Positions 22,725 through 30,290 of a stretch of DNA of 30,644 nt are shown in pieces (within the stretch, counting starts at the first letter, position 1; each line of letters opens with the position of its first letter). The stretch is from positions 1-30,644 of the forward strand of contig CAZOKN010000022.1 of assembly GCA_964580525.1 (NCBI GenBank). The letters run 5' to 3'. The translations under genes were made by a program, and so were the position numbers. This stretch comes from CAZOKN01 sp964580525. Its GTDB lineage: Bacteria; Pseudomonadota; Alphaproteobacteria; Rickettsiales; UBA6187. The notes under the pieces were generated by a model. It was not told the origin of the DNA and searched no databases. It saw only the letters and a list, made by a program, of their open reading frames with translations.

Positions 22725-24530
22725 ATGGCAAAGTTAATTCCACACAAAGTGTCGCGTGATTATTTAAAGCTTGTTTTTGCTGTTGTTGTTATTGTTTTTT
22801 CTATCAGTTCATTTTTTGTAATTACTGTTTATAAAAATAACCAGGCAGCTCTTGAAAGTTCTATCGAGCAGCGAGCATTTCATCTTGATTCATCACTTAT
22901 TGGTTCATTCAACTATATTATATATCTTATGGATTTTTTGGGCCGTCAAATTAGCTCACATGGTTCTGATTTAAAATATGTTGAATCCCTTTATAGAGGA
23001 TTTAGAGATGACTTGAAGGTTAAGGATTTGTCATCATGGAGTATGTTTGACTGGTTGACTCCTGATAAAAGCATAAGGGCAACGAGTGTTAATGGTATAT
23101 TGGAAAAACCAGTTAGTCTTGCTGATCGTCCTAATTTAAAAGAAGCTGATAAAACTCCTAATAAAGTTTTTTTCAATAAGCCTACTTTGGGTAAAATTAG
23201 TAATCAGTGGATTATCCCTGTTTCTCGATCTGTTACTGACGAAAAAGGCAAAAAATTAGGATATATAAATCTAGGTGTAACAATATCTGGTCTTCTGTCC
23301 AGCTTTGAAAAATATGGTGATAATATATCTTATACAGTATTTACCGATCAATTTTTTCAGATAACAAATCCTTCTGAAAGAATTATGGATAAAAGTTTAG
23401 TAGAAATTCTAAAAACTGAAACTGATCTTAAGAACGGTTATTTACCTACTCCTATAGTTTTTGATAATGTAAAGTACGTATATTATTACAAATCCAGTAA
23501 GTATCCTTTCATATTTATATTAGGCTATAATCCTAATGTACAAAATATGATGTTATTAAGAGACTTAATTTTACCTTTAACGATTTTTCTTTTTCTAGGA
23601 ATAATAGCTCTCATTTTATCTTACATGTTATATTATAGGGTTATTAAGCCTATATCATATCTTGGAGAGGCTGCGCAAAAAATTGCGAAAGAAAAGGACA
23701 TAAACATTGTTCTAAAGCGCGATTTGCCTATAGAAATAATCAATTTGGCTAATCAACTGAACAATATAAATATTTATAAAAAACAGCTATTATCTGCAAA
23801 AAAAGAAATTGAAGCCGCCAACTCTGCCAAAACCGAATTTCTGTCGGCCACTGCCCATGAATTGCGTTCGCCTTTAAATGCGATTATTGGTTTTTCTGGA
23901 ATGATAAAAGAGAAAATTTTTAAAGATGATATTGAGAAATATTCCGAATATGCGGCTGATATTGAGCAGTCCGGGAAAGAGCTTTTAGAGTTTATATCGG
24001 ATTTATTGGATGTAAGTAAATCGGAAAACGGTAATTTTGCTATAGAAAAAGAAGAATGGCTGGATGTTAGAAATATTATAAGGCGTGCCATAAAATTGAA
24101 TATAAGTAGAGCGTACCAGTCGCACATAAATATTAATACTTCTATCGCAGAAGATTTGCCGCGTCTTTATGCCGATGGTCGTCGTATTAGGCAGGTTATG
24201 GTAAACCTAATCAGCAATAGCATAAAATATAGTGGTGAAGGTACCAATATTGAAATATCGGCAAAAATGCGTGGCAACAAAATGGCAATAGTTATTGCAG
24301 ATCAGGGTTTTGGTATGAGTGACGAGCAAATTTTAATTGCCTTGAAGAAATGGGGTCAGGTAAAAAATCAGAATTTTGGTAAGGTTGATTCTTATGGTCT
24401 CGGTTTGCCACTAGCTAAATATTTATCTGAATTACATGGTGCAGAATTTACTATCGATTCTGAGCCCGGCAATGGCACTAACATAATTATAACTTTTCCG
24501 GAAGAAAGAGTGGAATCTGTTAGTAAATAG
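22725..24530 (+). CDS. Membrane sensor histidine kinase (PleC/DivJ-like core)
   Basis: A 601-residue kinase. A membrane helix (about 15-37) and another (about 281-303) flank an extracytoplasmic sensor region of PDC/Cache type. A HAMP-like stretch follows (YRVIKPISYLGEAAQKIA). The HisKA motif ATAHELRSPLNAIIGFS carries the phospho-accepting His378. The ATP-binding domain has NLISNSIKYS (N box), DQGFGMS (G1) and SYGLGLPLAKYLSELHG (G2). No receiver domain and no response regulator are found nearby, so it is an orphan. The core resembles alphaproteobacterial PleC/DivJ kinases, but the ligand and output cannot be deduced. It starts 51 bases after the racemase-like gene, possibly in one transcript. 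Confidence 0.9.
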   Translation: MAKLIPHKVSRDYLKLVFAVVVIVFSISSFFVITVYKNNQAALESSIEQRAFHLDSSLIGSFNYIIYLMDFLGRQISSHGSDLKYVESLYRGFRDDLKVKDLSSWSMFDWLTPDKSIRATSVNGILEKPVSLADRPNLKEADKTPNKVFFNKPTLGKISNQWIIPVSRSVTDEKGKKLGYINLGVTISGLLSSFEKYGDNISYTVFTDQFFQITNPSERIMDKSLVEILKTETDLKNGYLPTPIVFDNVKYVYYYKSSKYPFIFILGYNPNVQNMMLLRDLILPLTIFLFLGIIALILSYMLYYRVIKPISYLGEAAQKIAKEKDINIVLKRDLPIEIINLANQLNNINIYKKQLLSAKKEIEAANSAKTEFLSATAHELRSPLNAIIGFSGMIKEKIFKDDIEKYSEYAADIEQSGKELLEFISDLLDVSKSENGNFAIEKEEWLDVRNIIRRAIKLNISRAYQSHININTSIAEDLPRLYADGRRIRQVMVNLISNSIKYSGEGTNIEISAKMRGNKMAIVIADQGFGMSDEQILIALKKWGQVKNQNFGKVDSYGLGLPLAKYLSELHGAEFTIDSEPGNGTNIIITFPEERVESVSK

Positions 24531-24565
24531 CAATATGCTATTCTGGTTATTTTCGGAGATTCTTT

Positions 24566-24946
24566 ATGGATAAGCATAACAAACCATTCACGTGCATGTT
24601 GAGCAGCGAACAACTTTATGTTCTTGATAGAGAAGGCACAGAGAGGCCATTTTCTAGCCACCTTAATGATGAGAAGAGGTCAGGTGTTTATGTTTGTGCT
24701 GGGTGCGAATTACCTTTATTTAAATCTGATGCTAAATTTAATAGCGGTACAGGCTGGCCAAGTTTTTTCAAAGCTATAGATGAAAATATTGAAACAAAAA
24801 TTGATTCTACGCATGGTATGGAGAGAATAGAATATCATTGTGCGCGCTGTGGAGGACATCAAGGGCATGTGTTTGAAGATGGTCCTAAGCCTACAGGACA
24901 ACGTTATTGTAATAATGGTCTGGCACTTAAATTCATACCGGAGTAG
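24566..24946 (+). CDS. msrB: Peptide-methionine (R)-S-oxide reductase
   Basis: A 126-residue MsrB. The zinc-binding pairs are Cys44/Cys47 (CAGC) and Cys92/Cys95 (CARC). The catalytic Cys115 is in GQRYCNNGLALKF, and the family motif GTGWPSF is present. It reduces the R-form of methionine sulfoxide in proteins. It has no signal peptide and so should act in the cytoplasm. CGGAG lies 8 bases before the ATG. The msrA gene begins 4 bases after its stop, so the two form an operon. Confidence 0.95.
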   Translation: MDKHNKPFTCMLSSEQLYVLDREGTERPFSSHLNDEKRSGVYVCAGCELPLFKSDAKFNSGTGWPSFFKAIDENIETKIDSTHGMERIEYHCARCGGHQGHVFEDGPKPTGQRYCNNGLALKFIPE

Positions 24947-24950
24947 TAAT

Positions 24951-25556
24951 ATGTTTAAGAAAATTTTTGGTTTTATGTTTTTGATTATGTTGCCATTTAT
25001 TTCTATGGCTGAGGGGACAAAAGATATGAAAAATAATTTGGAAACAGCTACTTTTGCAGGCGGATGTTTTTGGTGCATGGAGCCACCATTTAAAAATCTA
25101 GAAGGCGTTGTTTCTGTTGTGTCGGGCTATACTGGTGGAACAAAGGCTAATCCTACATATGAAGAAGTTTCAACTGGAAAAACAGGTCATGCAGAGTCTG
25201 TAGAAATTATATTTGATCCAAAAAAAGTTAGCTATCAAACATTGCTTGAGATATTTTGGAAAAATATCGATCCAACTAATGCTAGCGGCCAGTTCTGCGA
25301 TATAGGTAGTCAGTATCGCACGGCTATATTTTATCATGGCGAAGAACAGCATAAAGCCGCGGCAGCTTCTAAAAAAGCTCTGGAAGATTCCAAGAAGTTC
25401 AAGGAAGTGTTCACTGAAATTACAGAGGCTACAAAATTTTACCCTGCAGAAGATTATCACCAGAATTTTTATCTAGATAATCCTGGTCGATACAAAGCCT
25501 ACCGCCTCGGTTGTGGCCGAGACGAGAAGTTGGATAAGCTTTGGAATAAAAAATAA
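24951..25556 (+). CDS. msrA: Peptide-methionine (S)-S-oxide reductase, exported form
   Basis: A 201-residue MsrA. The catalytic motif GGCFWC gives Cys39 as the nucleophile; the family stretches SGYTGGTKANPTYEEVSTG and EDYHQNFYLDNPG follow. It reduces the S-form of methionine sulfoxide. A signal peptide (MFKKIFGFMFLIMLPFISMA) precedes the domain, so this enzyme should act in the periplasm, unlike its partner MsrB. I chose the ATG at 24951: GGAG lies 7 bases upstream and it gives the signal peptide. A longer frame from 24840 overlaps msrB and is not credible. Confidence 0.94.
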   Translation: MFKKIFGFMFLIMLPFISMAEGTKDMKNNLETATFAGGCFWCMEPPFKNLEGVVSVVSGYTGGTKANPTYEEVSTGKTGHAESVEIIFDPKKVSYQTLLEIFWKNIDPTNASGQFCDIGSQYRTAIFYHGEEQHKAAAASKKALEDSKKFKEVFTEITEATKFYPAEDYHQNFYLDNPGRYKAYRLGCGRDEKLDKLWNKK

Positions 25557-25563
25557 TATTTAC

Positions 25564-25695
25564 TTATTTATTATGTGCCTTTTGGTGTTTTCTTATACCA
25601 TGATAGAAGTCGAAATGCTCGCATTCATAGTGAGAAGCGTAGGCGATTATAGCTGTTATAACCAGAATGAAAAATACGGCGATTGCCATGTACAT
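25564..25695 (-). CDS. 43-residue single-pass membrane microprotein
   Basis: A short reading frame downstream of ccmH. GGAGG lies 5 bases before the ATG at 25695, an ideal ribosome binding site and stronger than those of its neighbours. The product has one N-terminal membrane helix (MAIAVFFILVITAIIAYA) and then a His-rich polar tail (SHYECEHFDFYHGIRKHQK) with one Cys. Six His in the last 25 residues could bind metal or heme. It starts 51 bases after the ccmH stop in the same direction and is convergent with msrA. I know no matching family. A link to cytochrome c maturation is suggested only by position. Confidence 0.65.
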   Translation of the reverse strand: MYMAIAVFFILVITAIIAYASHYECEHFDFYHGIRKHQKAHNK

Positions 25696-25746
25696 AAAAT
25701 CCTCCGTTGATTAAAGGACAACACGTTTATTATAGCATATTTTTGG

Positions 25747-26142
25747 CTATTTTTCGCTGTTATTTTTACGTGTGGACTTAATTACTATAACAACTCCTAC
25801 AAAAAGTAGGATAATGGGCATTAGCCACAAAATATAGGTATTTGGCTGAAATGGTGGCTTCATAAGCACGGCATCACCATATCTTTCATGTAAGTAAGTT
25901 ATGATTTCTTCAGGTGTTTTACCACTTTTTATTTCATTTCTGATTAATATACGCATATCCTTTGCTAAGTCTGCTTTTGAATCATTGATTGACTCGCCAG
26001 TGCAAACCATGCAACGAATTTGCTTAAATATATCAGTGGCTTGCTGTTCTTGTTCCTGATTGGTGAAATGATCTTCAATTTCAAGAGCCAAGCTTGTTTG
26101 GCTGAATAGGATTATTGCTAGTATAATAGCTCTATAAAACAT
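25747..26142 (-). CDS. ccmH: Cytochrome c maturation protein CcmH
   Basis: A 131-residue membrane-anchored thiol protein. A signal peptide (residues 1-20) is followed by the periplasmic domain with the redox pair Cys44 and Cys47 in QIRCMVCTGESI, then ADLAKDMRILIRNEI, and a C-terminal membrane helix (about 103-122). It reduces the Cys of apocytochrome c for heme attachment, together with CcmG and CcmF. It is the short form without the fused CcmI part. Its ATG shares one base with the ccmG stop. Confidence 0.93.
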   Translation of the reverse strand: MFYRAIILAIILFSQTSLALEIEDHFTNQEQEQQATDIFKQIRCMVCTGESINDSKADLAKDMRILIRNEIKSGKTPEEIITYLHERYGDAVLMKPPFQPNTYILWLMPIILLFVGVVIVIKSTRKNNSEK

Positions 26143-26666
26143 TATTTTACCCCAATAATTGGCATTATCTCGTTCTTAAATATTTCGTCTGTAATTGGCC
26201 CCATATAATGCACTAAAATTTTTCCTTCCGGCGAAATCAAAAAACTTTCCGGAGCACCGGTAACTCCAAGAGCGATAATGGCTTTACCATCTTTATCATC
26301 TAATATTTTCTCATATGGATTGCCACTTTTATCCAACAATTTTTTCAATTCTTCAGCAGAGTCTTTCCAGTCTATGCCATAAATGGGGATTATATTTTGT
26401 TTTTTTATAGCCATGAGAGAAGGGTGCTCTACTTTGCATGTTATGCACCAGGAGGCAAAAATATTAAGTAAAAAATATTTACCGCGGAGAGATTCTATCT
26501 TAAGGGTTTTATCTTTTTCTAAAGCTATGGGAAGTTCAAACGATGGTATTTCTTTTCCGATCATTCGAGATTGTGGCAAAGTATTCTTATTTTCCAATAG
26601 ACTTACTATCGCAAACGCTATGATTACAGAAAATAGTATAAGAGGTATGATATGCATTATACGCAT
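26142..26666 (-). CDS. ccmG: Thiol:disulfide interchange protein CcmG (DsbE)
   Basis: A 174-residue thioredoxin-fold protein anchored by an N-terminal helix (IIPLILFSVIIAFAIVSLL). The redox motif is ASWCITCKVEHP with Cys74 and Cys77, and the cis-Pro loop is GVTGAPESFLI. It keeps CcmH and apocytochrome c reduced in the periplasm. I chose the ATG at 26666, which shares a base with the ccmF stop (TAATG). A longer frame from 26729 would add 21 residues within ccmF and spoil the membrane anchor. Confidence 0.93.
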   Translation of the reverse strand: MRIMHIIPLILFSVIIAFAIVSLLENKNTLPQSRMIGKEIPSFELPIALEKDKTLKIESLRGKYFLLNIFASWCITCKVEHPSLMAIKKQNIIPIYGIDWKDSAEELKKLLDKSGNPYEKILDDKDGKAIIALGVTGAPESFLISPEGKILVHYMGPITDEIFKNEIMPIIGVK

Positions 26667-28534
26667 TATTTTTTCCTTTTTAGTAAAGCTAATAAGCCGC
26701 CAAAAGACATCAAAACGCAGCCTAACCAAATCATATTTACCAAAGGTTTGTAATATATTCTGACAGCATACCCGCCCTTGCCATCGCTATCGCCCATTGC
26801 AACATAGACATTAGAAAGCAGACTATAATAAATCGCTGCTTCAGTTGTATTGGTTTGTTCAACTGGATAATAGCGTACTTCGGGTTTTAGAATTTCAAGA
26901 TTTTTACCAGAGGAGTTGGAAATATAAAAGAATCCTTGTCGTGCCATGTAATTATCTTGCGCGGTTATATACATTTCTTTCATTTCCACTGTGTAGTTTG
27001 CCACTGTGATTTTGTCATCAAGCTGCATAACTTTATCCTGCTCTGTTCCCCAGAAAGACGTTGTAGTTATACCAATTGCCAAAACACCAAGGCCAATATG
27101 TGCAACAGCCATAGCTAATAAATTTATTGGAATTTTTTTATAGCCGTTTTTCATCGTCTGTTTAATGATAAGATTCAACATTGATGCGATTAGAGTTGCG
27201 GCCAATGCTAAAAATAATGAAGCAAAGGTTGATTTAACTTCTGGCATTAAAAATGAAATAGTGAAGGTAACAACTCCTACAAAAGTTTGGAAGCAATGTT
27301 GCTTAATCACATTTATAAAATCATCTTCCTGCCATTTTATATAGGGTGCTATGCTAGCAATACATAGCAAAGGCAAAGTAATTGGCAGAAATATAGAATT
27401 AAAATATGGCGCACCAACTGAAACACTAGTTTTAGAAAACACCTCTAGAAAGATTGGATATAAAGTTCCCAACAAAACAGTAAGGCATGCTACAGAAAGT
27501 AGGAGGTTGTTTATTAAAATATAACCTTCTTTCGAAAAGAATGTGAAAGTATTGTTGGATGATAATTTATGTGCTCTTGCTGCAAAAAGAGTTAGCGATG
27601 CTAGGATTACTGTGCCAAGGAAAGCAAGGATAAATATACCTCTTGCGGGATCATTTGCAAAAGAGTGCACCGAAGTTAAAATACCCGAGCGTACAAGGAA
27701 AATACCCAATAGGCTTAAACAAAAAGAAAAAATTCCAAGTAATATAGTCCATACCGGTAGAGAATTACGTTTTTCCAAAACTAATATGGAATGCATAAAA
27801 GCCGTTGCGGCAAGCCAAGGCATAAGCGAGCAATTTTCAACTGGATCCCAAAACCAAAAACCGCCCCAGCCCAGCTCTCTATAGGCCCACCAGCTACCAA
27901 GACCAATTCCCAATGTTAAAAATGACCAGCTAAACTGAATCCATTTTTTTATTAAAATAATCCAATCATTCTCAATTCGTCCTGCAATCAGCGTAGCAAT
28001 AGAAAATGAAAATCCGATCGAGAGACCTATATATCCTGTATATAAAATTGGTGGATGGCTCGCCAAACCTACATCTTGTAGTAGAGGGTTTAAGCCCAGG
28101 CCATTTTCAGGAATAGGAAATATACGTAAGAACGGACTGGAAGTGAATATAATAAATGCGGTAAAGCAAGATGTAATAAGGCTTTGCACGCGAAGCATGT
28201 TATTTTTTATTTCCGACGGAAGTTTATTTATATAAGCAAATGCGAAATTGTAAGCACTTAATATAAATACCAAAAGAAGCATCGAACCTTCGTGATTTCC
28301 CCACGTTCCTGCTATCTTATACAGCATTGGTTTGGCGGTGTGCGAATTATTATAAACGTTTGAAACGGAAAAATCCGACACTATGTGGGAGTATAATAAA
28401 CAAGAAAAAGATAATATAGAAAAAATGAAACCTGCTAACGAAGAATATTTTAGCTTAGAAAAGCCTGGATATGCTTGTAATAGATTTGTACATAAAATAA
28501 TAATAAGTGAGTAATAGCCTATTTCCGGAATCAT
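26666..28534 (-). CDS. ccmF: Heme lyase subunit CcmF
   Basis: A 622-residue membrane protein with about 14 helices, the core of the heme-ligation complex. The WWD-type heme-binding segment is WGGFWFWDPVENCSLMPWL (near residue 220). The early motif WGNHEGSMLLLVFIL and the late periplasmic domain are as in the family. It takes heme from CcmE and joins it to apocytochrome c with CcmH. Its ATG overlaps the ccmE stop (ATGA). Length agrees with typical CcmF (640-660). Confidence 0.95.
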   Translation of the reverse strand: MIPEIGYYSLIIILCTNLLQAYPGFSKLKYSSLAGFIFSILSFSCLLYSHIVSDFSVSNVYNNSHTAKPMLYKIAGTWGNHEGSMLLLVFILSAYNFAFAYINKLPSEIKNNMLRVQSLITSCFTAFIIFTSSPFLRIFPIPENGLGLNPLLQDVGLASHPPILYTGYIGLSIGFSFSIATLIAGRIENDWIILIKKWIQFSWSFLTLGIGLGSWWAYRELGWGGFWFWDPVENCSLMPWLAATAFMHSILVLEKRNSLPVWTILLGIFSFCLSLLGIFLVRSGILTSVHSFANDPARGIFILAFLGTVILASLTLFAARAHKLSSNNTFTFFSKEGYILINNLLLSVACLTVLLGTLYPIFLEVFSKTSVSVGAPYFNSIFLPITLPLLCIASIAPYIKWQEDDFINVIKQHCFQTFVGVVTFTISFLMPEVKSTFASLFLALAATLIASMLNLIIKQTMKNGYKKIPINLLAMAVAHIGLGVLAIGITTTSFWGTEQDKVMQLDDKITVANYTVEMKEMYITAQDNYMARQGFFYISNSSGKNLEILKPEVRYYPVEQTNTTEAAIYYSLLSNVYVAMGDSDGKGGYAVRIYYKPLVNMIWLGCVLMSFGGLLALLKRKK

Positions 28535-28971
28535 TTATTTTCTCTCCACTGTCCTGATTTTCTCAGGGATTCTGTAACTTCGCGCGGCATGTATTTTTCA
28601 TCATGTTTTGTCAGTAATTGTTCGGCAATAAAAGCGCCATCGCTTGATAGGGTACCTTTTGCAACAGTTCCTTGTCCTTCGCGAAACATTGGTGGCAAAA
28701 GTCCTTTATAGCGCACTGTAATATCATTTTGTAAATCGGTGATTATAAATTCGTTTGTTAAGCCATCATCGAGCTTATGAAAACTTTTTTCTTTTATAAG
28801 CCCGCCAACTCTTATCATTTTATTTTGGGGAACGTGTTTTTGTCCCAAATCAGAAGGGCTATAATAAAACACGAGATTATCTTGAAAATTTTTCAAAATT
28901 AATCCTGTAGCCACCGCAAGGCAAATTAGGCCTATTAAAATAAATATGAGTCGTTGATGTTTTTGCTTCAC
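28531..28971 (-). CDS. ccmE: Heme chaperone CcmE
   Basis: A 146-residue protein with an N-terminal membrane helix (about 7-27) and a periplasmic OB-fold domain. The heme-binding His123 and Tyr127 are in LLTKHDEKYMP, the standard HxxxY motif. Other conserved parts are IRVGGLIKEKSF, DITVRYKGLLPPMFREGQG and GAFIAEQLL. It carries heme covalently from CcmC to CcmF. The start is GTG at 28971, overlapping the ccmD stop (GTGA). Confidence 0.94.
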   Translation of the reverse strand: MKQKHQRLIFILIGLICLAVATGLILKNFQDNLVFYYSPSDLGQKHVPQNKMIRVGGLIKEKSFHKLDDGLTNEFIITDLQNDITVRYKGLLPPMFREGQGTVAKGTLSSDGAFIAEQLLTKHDEKYMPREVTESLRKSGQWRENK

Positions 28972-29096
28972 GATTTTTTCTTTTTTATTCTCGCAAGTTT
29001 ATTTTGTTGTTTTTTCAAATTAATTAAACTTGAAAAAAATACTAATAGCAGTAATACTACGGCAGTTAAATATGCACTTAATATATATTCTGACAT
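28968..29096 (-). CDS. ccmD: Heme exporter protein CcmD
   Basis: A 42-residue protein with one membrane helix (LSAYLTAVVLLLLVFFSSL) after a short SEYI start, then a basic tail (KKQQNKLARIKKKKS). This is the normal shape of CcmD, which helps release heme-loaded CcmE from the CcmABC complex. It overlaps the ccmE start by four bases, as expected for a coupled operon. The sequence of CcmD is weakly conserved, so the call rests on shape and position. ccmA, ccmB and ccmC are not next to it. Confidence 0.8.
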   Translation of the reverse strand: MSEYILSAYLTAVVLLLLVFFSSLINLKKQQNKLARIKKKKS

Positions 29097-29130
29097 TATC
29101 TGTATTATCTTTTTTTGTATTTACATGATA

Positions 29131-29233
29131 TATAGTCGTTTGACTTTACTTTTCCCATCCTTGTTCATCAGCTTATGTAGTTAATCTACATTTTGCTTAG
29201 AGCCTTTGGGGAAAATAAATTGAAACGACTATA
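29131..29233. repeat. MITE-like palindromic element with TA ends, ccmD-quinone reductase intergenic region
   Basis: The ends TATAGTCGTTT (29131-29141) and AAACGACTATA (29223-29233) are a perfect 11-base inverted repeat. Continuing inwards, 23 of the first 27 positions match, and a U-G pair adds one more. A second palindrome, ATGTAG-TTAAT-CTACAT (29175-29191), sits at the same centre. If the outer TA pair is a target duplication, the element is about 99 bases, as for small non-coding relatives of IS630/mariner elements. It lies between the divergent ccmD and quinone oxidoreductase genes and may affect both. Confidence 0.55.
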
Positions 29234-29295
29234 GATAAATAGTACAAATTACAGATATTCCAAGTAAGAATTTTGTAGTATTTTGGAGATGTGGC

Positions 29296-30270
29296 ATGCC
29301 AAAAGCCATAATTATAAGAGAAACCGGGGGGCCTGAGGTCCTTAAATTTGAAAATGTTGCCGAGCCAAAAGCTCCTGGGCCGGGACAAGTTGTCGTACGC
29401 CAAACGGCAATTGGCGTTAATTACATGGATATTTATTATCGTACCGGCCTATACAAGGCGCCAAGAATGCCTATGATTCCTGGTATGGAAGGTTGTGGTG
29501 TTGTCGAAGCTGTTGGCCCTGGTGTTAGAATTCCTCTTGGTAGTAGGGTTTTATATGCAACAGCGCAGGTTGGTTCATATTGTGAAAAACGTATAATAAA
29601 CGAAAAACATCTGGTTGGTGTTCCTGACGCGGTTCCTGATGAAATTGCAGTTTCTATGTTTGGTAAAGCTCTAACTGCACACTATCTTATTTTCAGAACC
29701 TATATGGTTAGAAGCGGTGATAAAATCCTTGTACATGCTGCGGCTGGCGGAGTTGGACAAATTTTATGTCGCTGGGCGAAAAGATTAGGGGCTGTTGTAA
29801 TAGGAACAGTTGGTAGCCAGGAAAAGGTTAACGCAGCTAAATCAGCTGGTTGTGATCACGTTATTGTTTATACGCAGCAGGATTTTGCTAAAGAAGTTAT
29901 GAATATAACCAACGGCCAAGGTGTTCTGGTGGTTTATGATTCGGTAGGAAAAGATACATTCACAAAATCTATGTCCTGTTTGATGCCATTAGGTCTTTTG
30001 GTTAGTTATGGTCAATCTTCAGGACCTGTACCGGCGGTTAATATTCTTAGTCTTGCACAAAAAGGAATATATGTAACAAGGCCAACCCTGATGCTATACA
30101 AATCTGATAGGCAAGAATTGATACTAACTGCGGTGGAAATATTCACGTTGCTTAGCCAAGGAGAGCTAAAGGCAAATATTAGCCAGGTATATCCTCTGAA
30201 AGAAGCAAGGCAGGCTCATATAGATTTGCAGTCAAGAAAGACTATGGGATCACTTGTTCTTAAAGTGTAG
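29296..30270 (+). CDS. qor: NADPH:quinone oxidoreductase (zinc-less medium-chain reductase)
   Basis: A 324-residue protein of the medium-chain dehydrogenase/reductase family. It starts with KAIIIRETGGPEVLKFENV, and the nucleotide-binding motif AAAGGVGQILCRWAKRLGA lies near residue 155. The Cys ligands for structural zinc are absent, as in QorA. The parts VVYDSVGKDTF and GSLVLKV at the end are typical. It reduces quinones or other enones with NADPH in the cytoplasm. GGAGATG precedes the ATG. It is divergent from the ccm operon and followed 20 bases later by the ankyrin gene. Confidence 0.92.
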   Translation: MPKAIIIRETGGPEVLKFENVAEPKAPGPGQVVVRQTAIGVNYMDIYYRTGLYKAPRMPMIPGMEGCGVVEAVGPGVRIPLGSRVLYATAQVGSYCEKRIINEKHLVGVPDAVPDEIAVSMFGKALTAHYLIFRTYMVRSGDKILVHAAAGGVGQILCRWAKRLGAVVIGTVGSQEKVNAAKSAGCDHVIVYTQQDFAKEVMNITNGQGVLVVYDSVGKDTFTKSMSCLMPLGLLVSYGQSSGPVPAVNILSLAQKGIYVTRPTLMLYKSDRQELILTAVEIFTLLSQGELKANISQVYPLKEARQAHIDLQSRKTMGSLVLKV

Positions 30271-30290
30271 ATTTTTAGTTAAATCTTAAT

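Noticed and set aside
24840..24950. Longer msrA start
   Set aside because: It would lie within msrB and place 37 residues before a clear signal peptide.
25513..25710. Rightward 65-codon reading frame after msrA
   Set aside because: It overlaps the end of msrA and is antisense to the microprotein, which has the better ribosome site and a sensible membrane helix.
26667..26729. Longer ccmG start
   Set aside because: It would lie inside ccmF and add a charged leader before the membrane anchor; the ATG at 26666 shares a base with the ccmF stop, as in the other junctions.
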